From: JASGDN01 sp049841275
GTDB lineage: Bacteria > Chloroflexota > Chloroflexia > Thermomicrobiales > UBA6265
Reading direction: 5' to 3'
Length of the DNA stretch: 64,000 bases
Assembly (NCBI GenBank): GCA_049841275.1
Contig: JASGDN010000092.1
Location: 1 to 64,000, forward strand
Shown here in pieces: positions 16,047-24,850 of this stretch (positions are counted from its first letter, which is position 1; the number at the start of each line of letters is the position of its first letter). The notes beneath the pieces are model-generated. The model searched no databases. It was given only the letters and a program-made list of their open reading frames with translations, and was not told the origin of the DNA. The position numbers and the translations under genes are program-made.

Positions 16047-17758
16047 TCGGCGACCGGCATCAGCGGCAGGACGATGTGCGATGCCCGTTCCGCGTCGTGA
16101 TAGATACGGTTCGTCGCCACTACGAACTGATCGTCCAGGAAGTTGTTGGCCGCGCCGCTGTTCGTGTTGCGATCGTATTCCGGGAACCAGCTGCTCGTGA
16201 TCTCCACCCGGATGCGATGTCCCGGCTGGAAGCGCACGCCCACCGCATCGAGCCCGAACTCGAAGCGGTAGACCTCGTCCGGCTCCAGGAAATGCGGCTC
16301 CTCGAACGTCTCGCGGAAGCGGGCGCGCAGCATCCCGTGCGCGAGGAATCGCGCCGCGCCGTCCGGATGGACATCGCAGAGACGAACGTGCCAGTCGGTG
16401 TCCTTCGCGCTGGACGAGGCGTAAAGCACGACGAACGCCCGTCCGATCGCCTCCACCGGCTCCGTTAGGATGTCGCCCGTGTAGCAGAGCACGTCGTCAC
16501 GGATACTCAGCAGCCGGTCATCCACCGGGCCATCGGCGATCTTCCAGACGCTCGTCACTGGATCGGAGGGGTCGTAGTCGTATTCGTCCGCCGGTTCGTC
16601 GCCCGGTTCAGCCAGCGACAGCCCGCCATCGCCGAGCAACGTATTCGCCGCGCCGGCCGAATGCAGGTAGAACGGCGTCGGCGTCGATCCCGGCACCGGC
16701 CAGTCGGCATAGGTGCGCCATTCGTTCGCGCCGAGCACGAAGACGGTGAGCCGGGGATCGGCCTCCACGCCGTTGTCGATACCCTTCAGCCAGTGGTCGA
16801 ACCAGCGCGTGACGAACGCATCGAGATTCACCAGCGTCTCGTCGCCGAAATCGAGGCCGTTCACACCGCGATGCTGGTTCACGAGATGCGACCACGGCCC
16901 GATCAGCAGGCGTTGCCGGTCACGAATCTCCTCGGTCGGTCCCTGCGTGCGCATCCCCTCGTAATTGAGCCACGAACCGGGGAAGTTCATGTCCCACCAA
17001 CCGGTGATGTTCAGGGCCGGTACCGCAATCTGCGGCCACGCCTCCTGATAGGAGCAGCTGCGCCAGAAGTCGTCCCAGTTCGGATGCTGCATCATCTCCT
17101 GCCACCAGGGATAGTCGTTCCCGGCCATCTTCGGCAGGTCGGCGATGGGTGACGCGTAGAAATAGTCCTGCATGTCGGTGAACGTGGAGCCCTCGTTGAA
17201 GGCGAACTGGCGCCGTCCCATCCACGTCATCCACTCGCCCATCGGCAGCAGGAAGCAGCCGTTGCACACCGGTTCGTTGAGGAACGCGTCCGGCGGCGAG
17301 ACGACCGGCACGATCGTCTTCAGGCCCGGCGGCAGGTCGGCAGCGGCGAACCACTGCGTTTGCCCGACGTACGATCCGCCGTACATGCCGATGTTGCCGT
17401 CACACCACGGCTGCTCGTGTACCCATGCCACAGTGTCGTACCCATCGGCGCGGTCTGTCCGATACGGGAAGAACTCGCCATCGGAGTTGGAACGGCCGCG
17501 CACGTCCTGGATCGCGACGATATAGCCACGCTCCGCTAGTTCGTACAGGAACGGTTGGCGCGACCGCACCTTGTCGTAGGGTGTCCGCACCAGCACGACC
17601 GGATACTTGCCATCCTCCCGCGGCCGGATGAGGTCCATCGCCAGCATCACCCCGTCGCGCATCGGCGTCAGCACGTCATGGACGATGCGCGTCGTGTGGA
17701 TGCGCGGCGAAAGGTCGTTTTCCGGGAGGACGGACGCGTAGCACGGGCTCGATGGCAT
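16043..17758 (-). CDS. CocE/NonD family alpha/beta-hydrolase
   Basis: A 571-residue protein of the CocE/X-Pro dipeptidyl-peptidase (S15) family: an alpha/beta-hydrolase domain, a helical cap and a C-terminal jelly-roll domain (from about residue 340; PGHRIRVEITSSWFPEYDRN). The nucleophile is S129 in YGGSYVG, and the catalytic His is likely in IGPWSHLV. Family members hydrolyse acyl esters, cephalosporin esters or peptides; the substrate is unknown. ATG 17758 is chosen because AAGGA is six bases upstream; TTG 17764 is an alternative. It lies 87 bases downstream of the histidine kinase gene on the same strand and could be read from the CotH operon. Confidence 0.88.
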   Translation of the reverse strand: MPSSPCYASVLPENDLSPRIHTTRIVHDVLTPMRDGVMLAMDLIRPREDGKYPVVLVRTPYDKVRSRQPFLYELAERGYIVAIQDVRGRSNSDGEFFPYRTDRADGYDTVAWVHEQPWCDGNIGMYGGSYVGQTQWFAAADLPPGLKTIVPVVSPPDAFLNEPVCNGCFLLPMGEWMTWMGRRQFAFNEGSTFTDMQDYFYASPIADLPKMAGNDYPWWQEMMQHPNWDDFWRSCSYQEAWPQIAVPALNITGWWDMNFPGSWLNYEGMRTQGPTEEIRDRQRLLIGPWSHLVNQHRGVNGLDFGDETLVNLDAFVTRWFDHWLKGIDNGVEADPRLTVFVLGANEWRTYADWPVPGSTPTPFYLHSAGAANTLLGDGGLSLAEPGDEPADEYDYDPSDPVTSVWKIADGPVDDRLLSIRDDVLCYTGDILTEPVEAIGRAFVVLYASSSAKDTDWHVRLCDVHPDGAARFLAHGMLRARFRETFEEPHFLEPDEVYRFEFGLDAVGVRFQPGHRIRVEITSSWFPEYDRNTNSGAANNFLDDQFVVATNRIYHDAERASHIVLPLMPVAD

Positions 17759-17845
17759 GGACAATCCTTTCGGTGGGACGTGCAGGCCGGATCCGACCCG
17801 GCGGCATCGTACGCCCGGATGATCGATGCGCCAAGACGCGAGCGG

Positions 17846-19309
17846 TCACGCCAGAGATTGCGAAGACGATTCCCGGCCCTGTTTCGATACCGTGACGGCA
17901 AAGGTCGCCCCCACGCCGGGTGTCGATTGCACGGAGATCGTCCCGCCATGCGCCTCCACGATCGACCGTGCGATCGAGAGGCCAAGTCCGGCACCGCCGC
18001 CACGTCCCTGACCTCGTGTGCGCTCCCGCGCTTTCCGGCCCCGCCAGAAGCGGTCGAAGATGTGCTGGGCGGATTCCGGATCGAGCCCCGGCCCTCTGTC
18101 CGCCACCGTCACCAGCACCCGATCCGCATCGTCCGCTGCGGTCAGGGTGACATCGGCGGTCTCCGGCGTGTGCGCCAGCGCATTCGCGACCAGGATGCCG
18201 ACGCACTGGACGAGCAGCGAGACATCCCCGACCACGGCCGGTCCCCGCTCCGGCGCCACGACCACGATCCGGCGCGCGGGCTGCACGGCCCCCGCATCCT
18301 GGGCGGCATCGCGCAGGATCTGCCCGAGATCGACCACGTCCCGCCGCAACGGTCGCCCCTCATCGAGACTCGCCAGCACCAGCAGATCCTCGACCAGGCC
18401 ATACATCCGCGTCGTCTCGGCGGACATCCGGCGTACGGCGTCGTCCATCTCGCCGATTTCCTTGAACGCCCCCTCCCGGTAGAGTTCGAGGTACCCCCGC
18501 ACCGAGGTCAACGGCGTCCGCAACTCGTGAGAGGCGTCGGCAACGAACTGCCGAAACCGTACATCCGACTCGTCCCGCTCGTCGAGCATCAGGTTGAAGG
18601 CATGGGCCAGCTTGCCGGCCTCGGTGCGCGCATCTTCGCCGGCGAGGCGATAGGAACGATCGCCCGCCGCGATCGCCTCGGCCGCCGCCGTCACCCGCGC
18701 GATCGGCCGCAACCCGAGCCGCTGCACCCAGAAGACGATCGCCCCCAATACCATTGCCAGCGCCACGCCGGAGATTGCCAGCGTGCGGATGAGTCGGGCG
18801 ATCGCATCGTCAACCTCCGCCAGCGATTGCGTGGCCACCACCCACCCGCCAGTTGGCTGGGGAACGACGAGGGCACGGAACCGCTCGTGGCCGCTTTCGG
18901 CTCCGATGGTGACGATGTCGTGCGCACCACCAGTCGCTTCCACAGCTCCGAGCAAGTCCGGGACACTGTTGAGGATTGTCCCCACGACCAGTGGCGTCAC
19001 GGTCAGATCAACACCAACCTCGCCGACGTAGAAGTCGGAGAAGGGAGTCTCCGGTCGCTCCGGCTGCATCTGGGACGATGATGCCGCCATCACTCCACCC
19101 ACAATGGGCGTTGCGGCCTCCTGCGGTGCGGGGCCACGCGCTCCGCGCTCCGCAGTCACCGTCATCGCGGGCGGCGCTTCGCCTAATCGTTTATCGACCT
19201 GCTCGATCAGCAGAGATCGCTGGGAGGAAACGATGGCAAACGCAAGCGCGAGGTAGGCAACACCGAGGATCGCGACCACGGCCAGCAGCCGCGCCCGCAG
19301 GCTAATCAT
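17846..19309 (-). CDS. sensor histidine kinase
   Basis: A 487-residue membrane kinase. TM1 spans about residues 6-27, with an extracytoplasmic sensor of about 145 residues, and TM2 about 176-198. A HAMP linker follows (LGLRPIARVTAAAEAIAAGD). HisKA has the phospho-acceptor H261 (DASHELRTPL). The ATPase domain has an N-box (ILVANALAHTPE), G1 (DRGPGLD) and G2 (GGGAGLGLSIARSIV). The gene overlaps the response-regulator gene by eight bases and is the third gene of the CotH operon, so it should phosphorylate that regulator. The signal is unknown. Confidence 0.93.
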   Translation of the reverse strand: MISLRARLLAVVAILGVAYLALAFAIVSSQRSLLIEQVDKRLGEAPPAMTVTAERGARGPAPQEAATPIVGGVMAASSSQMQPERPETPFSDFYVGEVGVDLTVTPLVVGTILNSVPDLLGAVEATGGAHDIVTIGAESGHERFRALVVPQPTGGWVVATQSLAEVDDAIARLIRTLAISGVALAMVLGAIVFWVQRLGLRPIARVTAAAEAIAAGDRSYRLAGEDARTEAGKLAHAFNLMLDERDESDVRFRQFVADASHELRTPLTSVRGYLELYREGAFKEIGEMDDAVRRMSAETTRMYGLVEDLLVLASLDEGRPLRRDVVDLGQILRDAAQDAGAVQPARRIVVVAPERGPAVVGDVSLLVQCVGILVANALAHTPETADVTLTAADDADRVLVTVADRGPGLDPESAQHIFDRFWRGRKARERTRGQGRGGGAGLGLSIARSIVEAHGGTISVQSTPGVGATFAVTVSKQGRESSSQSLA

Positions 19310-19991
19310 CGACACGGAGCGTGAAGCCGATCCCACGCACCGTGTGGATAAGCTTCGGCGAGACGTGGTCGATCTTGCGGCGCAGGTAGCTGATGTAGGT
19401 GTCCACCACGGCCGGATCACCGCTGTAATCGTATGTCCAGACCCGATCGATGATTTGGGAGCGGGAAAGGACACGCCCGGCGTTCACCATCAGGAAGTGG
19501 AGCAGATTGTATTCGGTCGGAGAGAGATGCACGATCTCCCCCGCACGCACGACCTCGTGCCGTTCGGTGTCCATTTCGAGATCGGCACAGCGCAGCCGCC
19601 GGTTCGCGGGGCCTCCCGGATCGCCGCGCAGGCGCAATCGCACCCGCGCCACCAGTTCCGCGACCTCGAATGGCTTCACGAGATAGTCGTCCCCACCCTC
19701 GCTCAGGCCCCGCACCCGATCCGCCGCCGTATCCCGCGCCGTGAGAAAGACCACCGGTGTGCGCTGGCCTCGATCCCGGATGCGCTGAAGGACGGTGAAT
19801 CCATCGACATCGGGCAACATCACGTCGAGCACGATCGCATCCGGTCGCCACTCGGCGGCGGCCTCCAGCGCATCCCATCCGGTTGCCGCCACGGCGGTCT
19901 CCATCCCGCTCAGCTGGAGCGCGCGGGAGACGAGGAAGGTGATGTTCTCCTCGTCATCGACCACCAGCACGCGTGGCGGCTGGTCGCTCAT
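19302..19991 (-). CDS. OmpR/PhoB-family response regulator
   Basis: A 229-residue two-domain regulator. The receiver domain has acidic pocket DDE at 12-14, phospho-acceptor D56 (AIVLDVMLPD), FLTARD and YLVKPFE. The winged-helix output domain (about residues 130-226) includes LSPTEYNLLHFLM, VVDTYISYLRRKI and HTVRGIGFTLR. It overlaps both neighbours: its ATG overlaps the CotH stop (ATGA), and its end overlaps the kinase. OmpR-type proteins bind direct repeats about 11 bases apart; two such pairs lie in the intergenic region at 21677-21772. Confidence 0.93.
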   Translation of the reverse strand: MSDQPPRVLVVDDEENITFLVSRALQLSGMETAVAATGWDALEAAAEWRPDAIVLDVMLPDVDGFTVLQRIRDRGQRTPVVFLTARDTAADRVRGLSEGGDDYLVKPFEVAELVARVRLRLRGDPGGPANRRLRCADLEMDTERHEVVRAGEIVHLSPTEYNLLHFLMVNAGRVLSRSQIIDRVWTYDYSGDPAVVDTYISYLRRKIDHVSPKLIHTVRGIGFTLRVDD

Positions 19992-21583
19992 GACGAGGCC
20001 GTGAAGAACGAGGCGATCGAATCCGCCTCTGACGTGATCGTGTCCGCGTCAACCAGAGTGGCCGCGTCGGCCTCCAGCACCGCCACCCATCGCGCCAGGA
20101 TGTCCGCTCCAACCCCTCCCTTGAAGAGGCTGGCCTGCAACGAGGTCTGCTGGTCGGTCACCATCGCCGCAAAGTCGGTGTTCGCGTTGAAGTGCTCCAC
20201 CAGCGGATTCGTCTTGCCGCCAAATCCGCCTTGCATACCATTTCCCTGACCACCACCGGGGCGCCCCTGCATGCCGTTGCCCCCAGATTGTGCGGCGGGC
20301 GTACCGTTGGCATCTGTTGCGCGGGGAATGTTGCCTTGGCCCATGCCAGCGCCACCGAACCCGCCCCCCATACCCCCAAAGGCGAGGTTCATGTCCCACG
20401 GCACCACCGTCATCTGCTCCGACTTCGGCGCGACGTAGAGATAGGAATTGTTGCCCGGCCCGTCGATATCATCGCTATTCTGGATCAGGCTCATCATCGC
20501 CAGGTAGATCGCAAACTGCCCGACATCCAACCGGTCCGGCAGGTCGCTGGCGAAGGTCTCGTCATCGCTGGTGTTGATGAAGTCGAGGAAACTGGTGAGC
20601 GGCGCGAAGTTCTTCTCGTCGCTGCCCCAGTCGCCGGCTTCCAGGTCGAAGACATCCGTATACGATGCCGGATCGTCGCCGCGATACGACCAGTCGCCTT
20701 CCGCCTCGCTCTTGAAAAGCAGCCCATCGCCGGAGAAGTGCGCTTTCATCCACTTCGTCTTCGGGTTCTCGATCATCAGCCGAAGCGCGGGGTCGGACCC
20801 GTTGACACTGAAGGACGCATACGCCGCCATCTGGGAGGCGAGCCCGGCCTCCATCAGCAGGTCGAGGGCGACTGCCTCGTTCAAGGACGTCTTCGAGTTA
20901 TTGGACCGGATCACGAACTGCGAGAGTCCCTGGTATTCCTGATCCTTCACGAACTCATCGAGCTTGACCAGCCAGGGCAGCCCTTCCGGCTTGTCGGCGG
21001 AGATGTTGGCCATACCGCCCCCCATGCCCCCGCCACCAGCCGGCATCTGTCCCTGCGTCGCGGACGCGCCAGGCGTCGCTGTCGCGTCCTGGCCGCCGGT
21101 CGCATCCGGGGTGGCCTCGGTCGCCTGAGTCTGGGCGGCTCCTTGAGGCATGCCGCCTCGGCCGCCAACGGCTCCCATCCCATCCTGCCGAAGACCCATC
21201 AGCGATGAATTGCCCTTCAAGCGCAATCCGGCCTGCTTGAAAGTCTGGCCATTGATCGTGACGGTGGCCTCCACCCAGTCCTTCTCACCGGACGTGGAGT
21301 AGGTATCGATCATGGCGTCGTAGGCATCCTGGTCGATCGTGGCGCTGACCTCATGCACAACCGAGGGATCGAAGAAGACGCCGCTGTCAGTCGTGACGAT
21401 ACCTCCGGTGCTCCCCGTGGCCGCAGCCGGCGTTCCGGTATCCGCCTGCGCGAGGACGCGTCCCGCGAGCGCTGGCGCGATCAGGACCGCTGGCGCCGAC
21501 ACGCCCGCGATGGCAAGAAGACGACGACGGCTGACCATCGGGGACGCAGCACGATCGTGCATGGACTGCTGGAAACGGGACAT
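19988..21583 (-). CDS. Tat-exported CotH-kinase family protein
   Basis: A 531-residue exported protein. The twin-arginine signal is at residues 18-40 (VSRRRLLAIAGVSAP). CotH proteins are atypical secreted kinases. Visible family features include RLKGNSS, SNNSKTSLNEAVALDLL, LMIENPKTKWMK, and the metal-binding WDMNLAFGG near the end. Two glycine/methionine/glutamine-rich insertions (around MGAVGGRGGMPQG and MGGGFGGAGMGQG) interrupt the domain. ATG 21583 has GAGGAG five bases upstream. It is the first gene of an operon with the response regulator and kinase. It is divergent from DUF4956 and the VTC protein, which accompany CotH in other bacteria. Confidence 0.88.
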   Translation of the reverse strand: MSRFQQSMHDRAASPMVSRRRLLAIAGVSAPAVLIAPALAGRVLAQADTGTPAAATGSTGGIVTTDSGVFFDPSVVHEVSATIDQDAYDAMIDTYSTSGEKDWVEATVTINGQTFKQAGLRLKGNSSLMGLRQDGMGAVGGRGGMPQGAAQTQATEATPDATGGQDATATPGASATQGQMPAGGGGMGGGMANISADKPEGLPWLVKLDEFVKDQEYQGLSQFVIRSNNSKTSLNEAVALDLLMEAGLASQMAAYASFSVNGSDPALRLMIENPKTKWMKAHFSGDGLLFKSEAEGDWSYRGDDPASYTDVFDLEAGDWGSDEKNFAPLTSFLDFINTSDDETFASDLPDRLDVGQFAIYLAMMSLIQNSDDIDGPGNNSYLYVAPKSEQMTVVPWDMNLAFGGMGGGFGGAGMGQGNIPRATDANGTPAAQSGGNGMQGRPGGGQGNGMQGGFGGKTNPLVEHFNANTDFAAMVTDQQTSLQASLFKGGVGADILARWVAVLEADAATLVDADTITSEADSIASFFTASS

Positions 21584-21676
21584 CGGAACTCCTCGGAGCA
21601 TGAGCACCCGCGGCGGGAAGTGGAAGGTTGTTGCCGGGTGCGACGAATACCTGCACCGGAGTTTCCGCGACATCCT

Positions 21677-21772
21677 TGTGAACTCTCTGTGAACCGCCTG
21701 ATGAAGCCCCGAGTGCGCTCAACCTGGGTATCAGCCCGGAAATCTGTGACCCGGATCACAAGGAACTCACAA
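21677..21772. promoter_or_regulatory. cluster of TGTGA sites between the CotH and DUF4956 operons
   Basis: On the plus strand TGTGAAC occurs at 21677-21683 and 21688-21694, exactly 11 bases apart. On the minus strand TTGTGA occurs at 21761-21756 and 21772-21767, again 11 apart. TGTGA (21745-21749) and TCACA (21756-21760) also form a perfect N6 palindrome. Direct repeats of 11 bases suit the OmpR-type regulator encoded next door; the palindrome also resembles a CRP/FNR site. The pairs lie about 95 and 58 bases from the two divergent start codons. Confidence 0.65.
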
Positions 21773-21829
21773 ACTCCCTCAGTACAACGTCGTTAGCAAT
21801 CGGCAGTCCGTTCCTGGGAGGAAGTCTTC

Positions 21830-22456
21830 GTGTCGTATCTTGCTACCGCCCATATCGTCACCATCGCCACGGATCTCGTGGCGATCGCGGTCCTCGTGTT
21901 CGGCATCCATTTTCCCCGCCATCGCAACCGCGATATGGTGGTCGCGTATCTCTCCATCAATGTCGGCGTCCTCGCCATCGCCGCGGCGCTCTCGTCGGTC
22001 AATGCCTCGGTGAGCCTTGGCATCGGCCTCTTCGGCGTCCTCTCCATCATCCGCCTCCGCTCCGACGAGCTCAGCCAGCGCCAGGTCGGCTATTACTTCG
22101 GCTCGCTCGCCCTCGGCCTGCTCGGCGGGACGAAGGTGGACACCCCGATCCTCTCGATCGCGCTCATGCTCTTGCTCGTCGGCGTGCTCTGGTTCGCCGA
22201 CCATCCACGGCTGCTCGGGCGCTACCGCGTGCAACTGCTCACGGTCGACCGCGCCTTCATCGACGAACGCGAACTGGCCAGCTACCTCGGAACCCGGATC
22301 GGCGGCGAGATCCGCGGCGTCACGATCCGGCGCGCCGACTTCGTCAACGACACGACGCTCGTCGATGTCCGGTACGAAGTGCCCGTGTTGCTCGATCAGT
22401 CCTCGGCCAACCGTCCATCCAACCCGAAGCACGCCGGAGAGATGGTGTACCCATGA
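21830..22456 (+). CDS. DUF4956 membrane protein
   Basis: A 208-residue membrane protein with four predicted helices in residues 5-125 (for example HIVTIATDLVAIAVLVFGIHF and SLGIGLFGVLSIIRLRSDE) and a soluble C-terminal domain from about 130. IRLRSDELSQRQVGYYFG is characteristic of DUF4956. The start is GTG 21830 after GGGAGGAAG. It overlaps the VTC gene by four bases (ATGA). DUF4956 proteins are commonly encoded beside CotH and VTC-domain proteins; the function is unknown. Confidence 0.85.
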   Translation: MSYLATAHIVTIATDLVAIAVLVFGIHFPRHRNRDMVVAYLSINVGVLAIAAALSSVNASVSLGIGLFGVLSIIRLRSDELSQRQVGYYFGSLALGLLGGTKVDTPILSIALMLLLVGVLWFADHPRLLGRYRVQLLTVDRAFIDERELASYLGTRIGGEIRGVTIRRADFVNDTTLVDVRYEVPVLLDQSSANRPSNPKHAGEMVYP

Positions 22457-23259
22457 TGACGCTCGTCCCGGAATCGGTCCGGCCCCTGTCGTACCACCAC
22501 CTCGCGCCGATCTCCCTGTCCGAGCTGCAGGCGGAGGCGGAGTTCCTCACCCGCGCCGACAAGAAATACCTCCTGCCGATGGAGATCGCCGCCCAGGCTA
22601 TCCTGGCTGCCGAACCCGGCACCCGCGTGCTGGAGATCGACGGACGGAACGACTTCTCCTACGTCTCTCCCTACTTCGACGATACCCACAACACGGCCTA
22701 TCTCTCTGCCGCCCGCCGGCGCGCCGCCCGGTTCAAGGTCCGCACCCGGCTCTATTGCGACAGCGGCCTCTGCATGCTCGAACTGAAGGTGCGGGATGCA
22801 CGCGGCCGCACCGTGAAATACCGCACGACGCACGATGCGACCGCCCTCCAATCACTCCTGGAACCGGATCTCGCCTGGCTGCGCGCCTTCCCGCAGGTGG
22901 CGCCCTACACCAACGACCTCCGCCACTGCATGACCACCCACTACGTGCGCAGCACGCTCGCGCTGCCCGGAGGCCGCGGCCGGATCACCATCGACCGCGA
23001 CCTGGCGTTCGAGATGCCGGACGGGACGCAGCGGTTCCTCCCCGACCTCGCCATCATCGAGACGAAAGGGTCGGGCAAACCGACCTCGTTCGACCGCCTG
23101 CTCTGGCGGCAAGGCGTCCGGCCCCAACCGATGAGCAAGTTCAACGTCGGCCTCGCGCTGCTGGTGCCCGAGCTCCCCGCCAACCGCTGGCACCGCGTCC
23201 GCACCCGGCTGGACGCCATCGCCGACCATATTCCCGCACCGGCCCTCGCCGCCGACTGA
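22453..23259 (+). CDS. VTC-domain polyphosphate-polymerase-like protein
   Basis: A 268-residue cytoplasmic protein with the VTC catalytic fold (triphosphate-tunnel metalloenzyme type). Visible features are FLTRADKKYLLP near residue 32, basic tunnel residues in RFKVRTRLY, LELKVRDARGRTVKYR, RITIDRDLAFEM and the acidic strand LAIIETKGS. The VTC domain of yeast Vtc4 makes polyphosphate from ATP at the membrane. Here it is translationally coupled to a membrane DUF4956 protein that could serve as its anchor or channel. The product and activity are inferred. Confidence 0.82.
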   Translation: MMTLVPESVRPLSYHHLAPISLSELQAEAEFLTRADKKYLLPMEIAAQAILAAEPGTRVLEIDGRNDFSYVSPYFDDTHNTAYLSAARRRAARFKVRTRLYCDSGLCMLELKVRDARGRTVKYRTTHDATALQSLLEPDLAWLRAFPQVAPYTNDLRHCMTTHYVRSTLALPGGRGRITIDRDLAFEMPDGTQRFLPDLAIIETKGSGKPTSFDRLLWRQGVRPQPMSKFNVGLALLVPELPANRWHRVRTRLDAIADHIPAPALAAD

Positions 23260-23270
23260 CGGCCCTCGAA

Positions 23271-24665
23271 TCAGGAGATCCGGCTCGCGACCCGAAGACC
23301 GACCCGCACCTTCGTGAATGCGCCCGTTTCCGGGTCAGGAATGAAATCAGCCCGCATGCCCTTGAACGGCCCTTCGGTCGCCCGGAAGTCGCGATCACCG
23401 ACTGGACGCAGGCGAACCGGCGGCGGCATTTCTCCCGGCACCGGTCCGTACGATTCCGTGAACGTCAGGTCGAGTCCGTCCTCCGCCACCGAAAACGCAA
23501 ACGCCGCCTCCGGCTGTCGGAAGGTCCCCACGAACGGCGCCAGAGCGGCGGCATCGAGCACCACCGGTTCGGGATCGACGACATCTAGGCCGAGATCGTT
23601 CGTGAGCAACCATTGCTCGATCTCGGCGTTTGCCATGCCACCCCGCGCACTGTTCGTCAGGATCGCCACCGCCCACCCACGCTCCGACACGAGCGTCAAT
23701 TGCGTCTGGAACCCGCCGAACGATCCTCCGTGCCCGATCACGACCGTGCCATCGCCGGAAGGCTTCAGGTTCCAGCCGGTCCCCCACGCCTCCTCATCGG
23801 CGGCGCGAAGGCGGATGATCGGGTCGCGCATGGCATCGCGCCGGGCCGGCGAGAGATGGATATCGCCGGCATCGCCAACACCCATGTGCCAGCCCGCAAA
23901 CCGCAACAGATCCACCACCGTCGAGATGACGCCGCCCGATGGCCGCCGCGCGCGCGGATAGGCGTAGGAGCGGATCAGCTCGTGTTCGCGGCCGGTCAGC
24001 GAGGTCGGTTGGTGCCCCAGCGCGACCGGGTAGACGATCGCCTCCGCCGCCGTATAGACGCTGCGTTCCAGTCCGAGCGGCGCGAAGACACGCTCGTGCA
24101 TGGCGTCCTCGAACGTCTGGCCAAGGATCGTCGCCACGACATGACCGGCCAGCCAGAATCCCGTGTTGCCATAGGACATGATCGGACCCGGCTCGCCCCA
24201 TTGATGGAGCGTGCCGTAGTGTCCAATCGCGGTCGCCAGCGCCCCGTCGCCCATTCCCGCACTGGCCAGATCGACCGGTAGTTCGCAGTCGATCCCGGCC
24301 GTGTGGCTCATCAGGTGGCGCATGGTGATCGCCTGCTGCCACGCCACCGGCCCATCGCTCAGCACGACACCGGGCAGGTATTCCGCAATCGGCGCATCGA
24401 GGTCGAGCAGGCCGTCCTCGACCAGCGTCATCACCAGCGTGGCGGTGAAGGGTTTCGAGATCGACGCCACGCGGAAGAGCGTTTCCGGCGTCACCGGCTG
24501 CTGCGTCTCCAGGCTGGTGACACCGAACGAGGCGAAGGCGGTCTCGCCGTCGCGCAGAACGCCAATCGCCGCGCCGGGAATGCCCCAGCGATCGAGACGG
24601 TCCCGCACGACATCGCGGATCGTCGCAGGCAGGGATGGAAATGCGGATTCCTGGGATGAAGTCAC
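23271..24665 (-). CDS. serine hydrolase of the beta-lactamase/class C family
   Basis: A 464-residue protein with the serine beta-lactamase/DD-peptidase fold. The S68-x-x-K71 motif is in RVASISKPF, the YxN motif in MSYGNTGFW, and the third motif is HGG in VIGHGGSFGG. A C-terminal lipocalin-like domain follows from about residue 365 (APFVGTFRQPE). Start GTG 24665 has AGGAG seven bases upstream. No signal peptide is evident, so it may be cytoplasmic, like many esterases of this family. It converges on the VTC gene with an 11-base gap. Confidence 0.85.
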   Translation of the reverse strand: MTSSQESAFPSLPATIRDVVRDRLDRWGIPGAAIGVLRDGETAFASFGVTSLETQQPVTPETLFRVASISKPFTATLVMTLVEDGLLDLDAPIAEYLPGVVLSDGPVAWQQAITMRHLMSHTAGIDCELPVDLASAGMGDGALATAIGHYGTLHQWGEPGPIMSYGNTGFWLAGHVVATILGQTFEDAMHERVFAPLGLERSVYTAAEAIVYPVALGHQPTSLTGREHELIRSYAYPRARRPSGGVISTVVDLLRFAGWHMGVGDAGDIHLSPARRDAMRDPIIRLRAADEEAWGTGWNLKPSGDGTVVIGHGGSFGGFQTQLTLVSERGWAVAILTNSARGGMANAEIEQWLLTNDLGLDVVDPEPVVLDAAALAPFVGTFRQPEAAFAFSVAEDGLDLTFTESYGPVPGEMPPPVRLRPVGDRDFRATEGPFKGMRADFIPDPETGAFTKVRVGLRVASRIS

Positions 24666-24850
24666 ACAGAGTCTCCTTGCGGGGTCAGATCGCGCCGGCC
24701 AAATCAGGATCGAATGCAAGCCGGCGAATCGATCGCCGCTCGCAATCGGGCACGGACAGTATCTCTCTGGTCGTCACCGGCGTCATCGACGCTATAATGC
24801 CTACTCGTTAGGTCGGATATACCCGTTGGTACCAAGAGAAGGTGTGTGCA

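Noticed and set aside
17555..19081. 508-codon plus-strand frame opposite the histidine kinase
   Set aside because: Shadow of the kinase gene; no motifs, Arg/His/Pro-rich.
24780..24850. Iron box (DtxR/IdeR) before the siderophore-binding gene
   Set aside because: TTAGG is present near 24806, but the opposite half does not match; symmetry is too poor to call.
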